64,000 nucleotides of DNA from Solen grandis (lineage: Eukaryota; Mollusca; Bivalvia; Adapedonta; Solenidae), in NCBI GenBank assembly GCA_021229015.1, contig CM037780.1, positions 64,829,354 to 64,893,353 on the forward strand, in the 5' to 3' direction. Under the pieces are notes generated by a model. The model was not told the DNA's origin. It worked only from the letters and a program-made list of their open reading frames with translations, and did no database searches. Positions 62,001 to 64,000 of this stretch are shown piece after piece. The number at the start of each line of letters is the position of its first letter. Position 1 is the stretch's first letter. The translations under genes were made by a program, and so were the position numbers.

Positions 62001-62344
62001 CTTTTGTGTAGTGCACATTAATTTCCACTTCGTATGCACTATATCCCATTAAAGTTGATGAAGAAATAAAATACAGAAGATTTCTTTTTCAAATCGAGGC
62101 AAATTATGCTGCTTGTGATAGCTTAAAATGACGTCATATGCCATGTGGTATGGCCACACTGAGAGTGTATGGCAAAGAGTTAATGCTAAAACATTTGTCC
62201 ATATTTTTCAGAAAGACTCCCTGAACTTACCATGGCAACCTCGGGTAGAAACCGTTTGAATTCGGAATATTTCCCATGTCTGTTGTTGCCTATTGTGGGC
62301 AGGGGCGCCCTCAACAGCGGCAGACGGTCCTCACTTACAGACAT
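29314..62344 (-). CDS. IQCH: IQ motif-containing protein H (IQCH), 22 coding exons
   Basis: I joined 22 exons by GT/AG sites and phase. In 5' to 3' order they are 62231-62344, 58925-59035, 55929-56092, 55228-55447, 51686-51763, 51117-51288, 49909-50141, 43679-43812, 41378-41455, 40767-40875, 39877-40104, 39506-39656, 38627-38802, 36558-36830, 35306-35494, 34351-34471, 33955-34229, 33196-33378, 32747-32872, 31192-31253, 30338-30446 and 29314-29400. They total 3393 nt (1130 residues), against about 1030 in mammals. Layout: helical N-terminus (about 39-100), Pro/Ser-rich linker (200-365), conserved block (365-470), IQ motif (about 485-505), ATP-grasp-like half (about 550-1000) and an acidic tail. 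In mammals IQCH is testis-enriched and binds calmodulin; by inference this is a ciliary/sperm protein. Every junction keeps frame, so the locus looks intact. The first exon and the exon 18 donor are the least certain parts. Confidence 0.92.
29795..29989. mobile_element. TIR element (MITE) in IQCH intron 21
   Basis: About 43-bp imperfect inverted repeats: CATACATCATTAAATT and ATCATGGTCC on the left match the reverse complement of the right (CATCCATCATTAAATT, ATCATGGTCC). No ORF. Target duplication unclear. Confidence 0.6.
30338..30446 (-). CDS. IQCH: IQCH exon 21
   Basis: [20 protein letters not shown] then [16 protein letters not shown]. Acceptor tccag|G completes a leucine codon; donor AGT|GTAAGT, phase 0. 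Confidence 0.85.
31192..31253 (-). CDS. IQCH: IQCH exon 20
   Basis: Short exon encoding [20 protein letters not shown]. Two-base overhang at donor GTAAGT. Confidence 0.85.
31300..31373. repeat. Inverted repeat
   Basis: GAGGGGTGAGAGCGAA (31300-31315) pairs with 31358-31373 (15 of 16). An inner pair TAGGCTA / TAGCCTA (31318-31324, 31349-31355) extends the stem. Confidence 0.75.
31387..31533. mobile_element. Foldback (palindromic) MITE
   Basis: The arms are complementary over nearly the whole length: ACTATTGTAGATTGATC, ACAGTGTT, CAGCAT, GATTTACGGAA on the left, with matching complements in order on the right to 31533. Sited in IQCH intron 19, next to the inverted repeat at 31300-31373. Confidence 0.7.
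32747..32872 (-). CDS. IQCH: IQCH exon 19
   Basis: 42 codons, [20 protein letters not shown] then [21 protein letters not shown] conserved C-terminal block. Donor AAG|GTAAGG, phase 0. Confidence 0.9.
33196..33378 (-). CDS. IQCH: IQCH exon 18
   Basis: Residues 943-1003: [20 protein letters not shown] then [20 protein letters not shown], then a basic patch [14 protein letters not shown] place the donor at GAG|GTTGAT. A second in-phase donor (GAA|GTGAAG) lies 17 codons earlier and would drop the basic patch. Confidence 0.8.
33955..34229 (-). CDS. IQCH: IQCH exon 17
   Basis: Residues 851-942: [20 protein letters not shown] then [20 protein letters not shown]. It ends [19 protein letters not shown], which looks like the G-x-x-SIDF strand of ATP-grasp enzymes that carries metal/ATP ligands. 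Donor TCG|GTAAGC. Confidence 0.92.
34351..34471 (-). CDS. IQCH: IQCH exon 16
   Basis: Residues 811-850, [20 protein letters not shown] then [20 protein letters not shown]. Ends one base into a glycine codon. Confidence 0.9.
34848..35085. repeat. Dispersed repeat with CACCTGCT ends, tandem pair
   Basis: Two tandem copies of 'aacaagagt.ttctctggaacacgtgtgtcacctgct...agcaggtgacaca'. GTGTCACCTGCTAAAGC near the start and GCTTACAGCAGGTGACAC near the end are inverted, with a GACAGACGGACAGAC-type middle. Other copies are at 40498-40645 and 49395-49535, all inside IQCH introns. Confidence 0.7.
35306..35494 (-). CDS. IQCH: IQCH exon 15
   Basis: Residues 748-810: [20 protein letters not shown] then [15 protein letters not shown], with a Gly-rich turn (DGRG, 774-777) suited to an ATP-grasp phosphate loop. 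Donor CAG|GTCTGT, phase 0. Confidence 0.9.
35850..36285. repeat. Dispersed repeat interrupted by a MITE
   Basis: Flanks of the MITE at 35932-36165 together match about 21593-21810 (for example 'atggtgccctatctgaacaactaaggaat' on the left and 'tcttgtaaattttaagctt' on the right). The MITE therefore inserted into an older repeat. Confidence 0.6.
35932..36165 (-). mobile_element. TTAA-flanked piggyBac-like MITE, copy 2
   Basis: 234 bp, opposite orientation to copy 1, flanked by TTAA (35928-35931, 36166-36169). The central palindrome (GATCAGCCTGCGAGT / ACTCGCAGGCTGATC) is intact. In IQCH intron 14. Confidence 0.9.
36558..36830 (-). CDS. IQCH: IQCH exon 14
   Basis: Residues 657-747. It contains [40 protein letters not shown] and [19 protein letters not shown], the entry to the ATP-grasp-like domain (basic residue plus hydrophobic loop before the nucleotide pocket). 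Phase 0 at both ends. Confidence 0.92.
37180..37411 (-). mobile_element. TTAA-flanked piggyBac-like MITE, copy 3
   Basis: 232 bp with TTAA on both sides (37176-37179, 37412-37415) and the intact central palindrome. In IQCH intron 13, about 1 kb from copy 2. Confidence 0.9.
38416..38452. repeat. (AG)n plus poly(G) tract
   Basis: About 11 AG units run directly into 13 G. Such a purine run is prone to slippage and could form non-B DNA. Confidence 0.9.
38627..38802 (-). CDS. IQCH: IQCH exon 13
   Basis: Residues 598-656: [20 protein letters not shown] then [13 protein letters not shown], ending in [13 protein letters not shown]. Donor CCT|GTATGT, phase 0. This resembles the pre-ATP-grasp fold. 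Confidence 0.9.
39506..39656 (-). CDS. IQCH: IQCH exon 12
   Basis: Residues 548-597, [20 protein letters not shown] with [15 protein letters not shown] following: a beta strand then helix opening the C-terminal half. Donor G|GTAAGT. Confidence 0.9.
39877..40104 (-). CDS. IQCH: IQCH exon 11, IQ motif
   Basis: Residues 472-547. It holds the IQ calmodulin-binding motif [20 protein letters not shown] (about 485-504), with Ile-Gln at 488-489 and the expected spaced basic residues. A basic helix ([17 protein letters not shown]) follows. This is the exon that names the family. Donor AAG|GTCAGG, phase 0. Confidence 0.93.
40498..40645. repeat. Dispersed CACCTGCT repeat, single copy
   Basis: Same ends as at 34848 (TGTGTCACCTGTTAAAGC ... 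AACAGCAGGTGACACA), with a (GACA)n middle. In IQCH intron 10. Confidence 0.7.
40767..40875 (-). CDS. IQCH: IQCH exon 10
   Basis: Residues 435-471, [20 protein letters not shown] then [16 protein letters not shown]. Donor CCA|GTAAGT, phase 0. Confidence 0.88.
41378..41455 (-). CDS. IQCH: IQCH exon 9
   Basis: Residues 409-434, [20 protein letters not shown] then FVNGD. Acceptor atttttcag, donor AG|GTACTT. Confidence 0.88.
42151..42370 (+). mobile_element. tRNA-derived SINE with conserved central block
   Basis: The tRNA-like head has GACAGCGTAGTGGTAACGC (A box) and GTTCAATTCC (B box). The downstream block 'gggttttctccgggttctct' then GGTTTCCTACCACAGTAATG resembles a deeply conserved animal SINE core. 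In IQCH intron 8. Confidence 0.65.
42420..43534. mobile_element. TIR element with internal ~165-bp repeats
   Basis: The ends are inverted: ATCCCCCGCCGC at 42420-42431 and GCGGCGGGGGAT at 43523-43534. Inside, about five to six alternating units carry 'gtgaccttgaccttgagcc', 'ctatgttctgcacatcgtct' and 'aaaaggggtataggagatat'. No ORF. Target duplication not clear. In IQCH intron 8. Confidence 0.7.
43679..43812 (-). CDS. IQCH: IQCH exon 8
   Basis: Residues 365-408, beginning [20 protein letters not shown] with QNGRI and HYCLTWGS following, a block well conserved in IQCH proteins. Ends two bases into a serine codon. Confidence 0.9.
44011..44103. repeat. (AT)n microsatellite
   Basis: About 93 bp of AT repeats with one short break (ATACATTGTAT). 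Fully self-complementary. Confidence 0.95.
45270..45735. repeat. Tandem array, about three ~130-bp units
   Basis: Units share 'gggggataa', 'cactgcacttct.tac', 'catgtt.tagtat.aagttatgct'. The end reads GATCCGGACAAGAAAATGCA then GATGACGACGACAAC, a pearl-type closing tract. In IQCH intron 7. Confidence 0.65.
46430..46640. mobile_element. TTAA-type MITE family 2, copy 1
   Basis: Ends CCCTTCACCTCATA / TATGAGGTAAGGG, with TTAA at 46426-46429 on the left and TTTA (decayed) on the right. The body, 'cagagcagacccaga.cag', is unlike family 1. Non-coding. Confidence 0.7.
48834..49052. mobile_element. TTAA-type MITE family 2, copy 2
   Basis: Shares with copy 1 the body 'aaacagagcagacccagatcagaca', 'agattctac.caatctgca' and 'atttgtacatgaatattcat'. 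Ends CCCTTTGCCTCATGA / TCATGAGGTAAAGGG. Flanking TTAA has decayed to TTAG / TTAT. Confidence 0.65.
49395..49535. repeat. Dispersed CACCTGCT repeat, diverged copy
   Basis: Reads AACAAGAAATGTTCCTTGGA then ACACATGTGTCAACTGTTGA and ends CTTACAGAATGTGACACA, so both inverted ends have mutated. Confidence 0.55.
49909..50141 (-). CDS. IQCH: IQCH exon 7
   Basis: Residues 287-364, [20 protein letters not shown] followed by a Ser/Pro/Lys-rich disordered stretch ([18 protein letters not shown]). Donor ATG|GTATGT, phase 0. The 6.1-kb intron that follows (43813-49908) is the longest of the gene. Confidence 0.85.
50634..50810. repeat. Tandem repeat, three ~60-bp units
   Basis: 'gtttgaaaaatatggggtg' followed by 'caaacactttctcaagcaaa' recurs three times in IQCH intron 6, with few changes. 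Confidence 0.8.
51117..51288 (-). CDS. IQCH: IQCH exon 6
   Basis: Residues 230-286: [20 protein letters not shown] then [17 protein letters not shown]. Ends one base into a glutamate codon at donor GTAATG. Confidence 0.85.
51686..51763 (-). CDS. IQCH: IQCH exon 5
   Basis: 26 codons, [20 protein letters not shown]..., proline-rich linker. Acceptor gtttcag, donor CAG|GTAAGT, phase 0. Confidence 0.85.
52647..52880 (-). mobile_element. TTAA-flanked piggyBac-like MITE, copy 4
   Basis: 234 bp between TTAA sites (52643-52646, 52881-52884). Same orientation as copies 2 and 3. One end has changed to CCCTTCCCCTCATA. IQCH intron 4. Confidence 0.9.
53676..53938. mobile_element. 263-bp TIR element
   Basis: The left end CTATCAATATTTTGCCACAG and the reverse complement of the right end (CTATCAATATTTAGCCCCAG) match over about 30 bp. 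No ORF. In IQCH intron 4, 0.8 kb from MITE copy 4. Confidence 0.7.
55228..55447 (-). CDS. IQCH: IQCH exon 4
   Basis: Residues 130-203: [20 protein letters not shown] then [20 protein letters not shown]. Acceptor ttaccag, donor AGG|GTGAGA, ending in phase 0. Confidence 0.85.
55643..55876 (+). mobile_element. TTAA-flanked piggyBac-like MITE, copy 5
   Basis: 234 bp. Left flank TTAA (55639-55642), right flank mutated to TTAT. It fills most of the short IQCH intron 3 (481 bp), ending about 50 bp from the exon 3 donor. Confidence 0.9.
55929..56092 (-). CDS. IQCH: IQCH exon 3
   Basis: Residues 76-130, [20 protein letters not shown] then [12 protein letters not shown]. Ends two bases into a glycine codon at donor GTGAGC. 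A TTAA-type MITE ends only about 50 bp downstream of this donor. Confidence 0.85.
56897..57130 (+). mobile_element. TTAA-flanked piggyBac-like MITE, copy 6
   Basis: 234 bp with TTAA at 56893-56896 and 57131-57134. Very similar to copy 5. IQCH intron 2. Confidence 0.9.
58256..58279. repeat. Poly(A) tract
   Basis: About 24 consecutive A in IQCH intron 2. Confidence 0.9.
58661..58865. mobile_element. TTAA-type MITE family 3
   Basis: 205 bp between TTAA (58657-58660) and TTAA (58866-58869), beginning CCCTTTTATGCTAAA and ending TTGTAAGGG. The interior ('gcagactatgatcagactat', 'gctgaccttggtctgcaatg') differs from families 1 and 2. It ends 59 bp before IQCH exon 2. Confidence 0.7.
58925..59035 (-). 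CDS. IQCH: IQCH exon 2
   Basis: Residues 39-75, [20 protein letters not shown] and onward, amphipathic helix likely to form a coiled coil. Acceptor tgtttcag, donor CAG|GTACTG, phase 0 at both ends. Confidence 0.85.
59870..60082. mobile_element. TTAA-type MITE family 2, truncated copy 3
   Basis: The body matches copies 1 and 2 ('gaagcagacctagatctgacagcttctaaagg', 'ttcagtcaatttatattc', 'attcatgatgtaaaggg'). The right end is GGG then TTAA (60083-60086). The left terminal repeat is missing. Confidence 0.55.
61083..61479. mobile_element. TIR element between 46-bp direct repeats
   Basis: CAAACTCCGC (61130-61139) and GCGGAGTTTG (61423-61432) form terminal inverted repeats, and inner CCACTGCCACCA / TGGTGGCAGTGG are also inverted. 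Outside them lie nearly identical 46-bp direct repeats (61083-61128 and 61434-61479, 'tcccattcacccactgta'). In IQCH intron 1. Confidence 0.65.
61707..62161. mobile_element. 455-bp foldback element with ~200-bp inverted arms
   Basis: The ends CAGTGTGGCCATACCA and TGGTATGGCCACACTG are perfectly inverted. The arms stay alignable for about 200 bp inwards (shared landmarks TTTAAGCTATC, TTTGC.TCGATT, TCAGATGTA, TTACATTCGGGAAAAC). A possible 5-bp flank duplication (TGAGT / AGAGT) is imperfect. It starts about 70 bp after the exon 1 donor of IQCH. Confidence 0.8.
62231..62344 (-). CDS. IQCH: IQCH exon 1 (start)
   Basis: The frame opens [20 protein letters not shown] and ends EVAM before donor GTAAGT, phase 0. 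An in-frame TGA lies about 30 bases upstream, so this ATG is the first available unless a splice acceptor (tttcttccgaag) just before it joins an earlier exon outside the recognised gene. Mammalian IQCH appears to begin nearer exon 2, so this N-terminal piece may be lineage-specific. Confidence 0.65.
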
Positions 62345-64000
62345 GACTTCGGAAGAAATGATCCAATATCTCAAATGTCAGCATATGAATTATACTCCAC
62401 AATTAATGTACTCAAATCTAAACTTAAATCACAATAATCCATTACTTCCCAAGCTTTGTTTCCTCTCTTTTTTTTCTTTCTGTATATCACTAAAACATTG
62501 TATAACTCAAGATACAAATGCCTGTGTTATCTGTTAATGTATATATATACATGTACACTAGCTGTTACACTCAATTTTTTTCTTCTCTTGATTCAAAAAT
62601 CACTTTTCAAGAAATTAAAAGTCTTGCAAAATCTACTTTCTTGCAGTACTCCATTCCTAAATTTAAAGTTTTTTTAATTAATTAATAGCTACCAAAAAAA
62701 ACCCAGAAGCCTGGAACCTGTCACTCAAATTTAACATCAAACATCTCTTTCCAAGACAAAGTCCAACATTATATCCAATGATCTAGCTATGCATGAAAAT
62801 TACACATACAATGCTATCGATAAGTCAGAAGAAACTACCGTGTACATTTTATAATTATTTAATATTCCTCTTATGCTTTCTCTAACTTCTAAATAGATTT
62901 TTCAGAATTTAAACAAGTATCATAATTATTATTAGAATATCTAATTATTGATATATATAAATATTCAACATTATAAAGACATAAGTCACATCTTTCACTG
63001 TGACACAACTCTTCAAGAACTCATATTTTCTCCCTATTGAAATGATCGATCCCAATAATATTGGCAGGTCTGTCCGACCAGCACTGTTGACACTCATGTC
63101 CAAGTAAATGTTTTGCCTAACAGTATCAATCAATTCAACAGACTTGAAATTCCCACGTAACAATGCTGTGTATTGCCAGGGGATCCATGTATTGACAATA
63201 AAATCAATTCAAATTCCAGAATAGGGCTTGCATACCTCTTAAAACTTGATTTACATATCTAAAAACGGCCATTGACAAACCTATTAATAAATTGAGCTGT
63301 GATAAAATCCCTATGGCTGAGTTTAATCTTTTTTTTTTTCAAAGAAAGGAGAATAGAAATTTCAAAGATCACCTTCTGAAATTTATGATATATTGCTATT
63401 TTCTTTTCTTTTGATAAAATGATTGAGTCTTTACTCCAGCCTGATTTTGTTTGATTAATTTGCTGAGAATATAAAGCACATGAATCTGAATTTGAATCAG
63501 TGGTATATGCATTAATTTAAAGACCTTTTTTATTTTTAAGAAAGATTAAAATGCCTAATAAGGATATGACTCGACCATCTACGAATTTCTAGGTTTTAAA
63601 TGAAATGCAACACTGCTTTTCTAAAAAAAATAAAAAAAAGTAAATGACTGTAATGTTTTGTGTAAAAAGAGGCTATCTTCAAAGGGAAATACAGTCCATT
63701 AAAGCTATAAACTCAACATTTAAGTCCACTTTTTTTTTTTAAAGAAAGTGGATTAAAAATGCTGAAAATAGCATTGCATGAGGTAATTTTTTTTTCCTCA
63801 CTCTAAACAGCTTATTAAAAAAATCTTTTACACAAGATTATACTTCAAGTTTGCATTAAGGTCCAATATAATGGAGTCTTCTGCAAGACAAAGATAGGCT
63901 GATCTGCACTCATAAACAATGGATGCTGGTATGTATGATTACTGTCATGAAAATTGTTTGACAATATTATATACAAGATATATAACTACATTAAAGTATG
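62345..64000. other. Upstream region of IQCH
   Basis: Expected to contain the minus-strand promoter and 5' UTR of IQCH. No TATA box or CpG-rich patch is evident. A minus-strand open frame at 62945-63199 (WIPWQYTALLRGNFKSVELI then DTVRQNIYLDMSVNS...) looks coding-like but has no recognised family. The rest is AT-rich. Confidence 0.4.

Overview
The window looks like about 64 kb of nuclear DNA from a bivalve mollusc. It is AT-rich, with intron-rich genes, sparse coding sequence and two 100-N scaffold gaps (7753-7852 and 20975-21074). It also carries a RUDI-like V-SINE, 'pearl'-type elements (arrays of ~160-bp tandem units closed by a terminal hairpin) and many small inverted-repeat transposons. 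The exact species cannot be fixed from sequence alone; a heterodont clam or dreissenid-type bivalve is my best guess.

Region 1 (1-17.6 kb) is almost wholly repeat DNA. It holds several pearl-like arrays, tRNA-derived SINEs, two decayed non-LTR retrotransposon pieces, an ~860-bp direct duplication that carries the same orphan exon twice, and several near-perfect hairpins. Region 2 (17.68-19.98 kb, minus strand) is a two-exon secreted carboxylesterase/cholinesterase-family gene of about 600 residues with a complete catalytic triad. It has one single-base frameshift in a run of four A, next to the catalytic histidine. Region 3 (20-29.3 kb) is mostly non-coding. It has a probable terminal coding exon on the plus strand (22134-22238) and a seven-copy ~170-bp tandem array (about 24.0-25.5 kb).

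Region 4 (29.3-62.3 kb, minus strand) is one large gene that I reconstruct as 22 coding exons joining in frame into a protein of about 1130 residues. It is the bivalve orthologue of IQCH (IQ motif-containing protein H). The order is an N-terminal helical region, a proline/serine-rich linker, an IQ calmodulin-binding motif, an ATP-grasp-like C-terminal half and an acidic tail. Its introns hold most of the mobile elements of the right half. These include five of six copies of a 229-234-bp TTAA-flanked, piggyBac-like MITE with a strong central palindrome, two other TTAA-type MITE families, a 455-bp foldback element, and several other TIR elements and tandem arrays.

The two recognised genes show no functional link and sit in a landscape shaped by non-autonomous transposons. 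I found no operon, CRISPR, prophage or other bacterial feature. The most novel material is the set of small, structurally well-defined mobile-element families and the duplicated orphan exon. All coordinates, splice sites and translations were read by eye and not computed.
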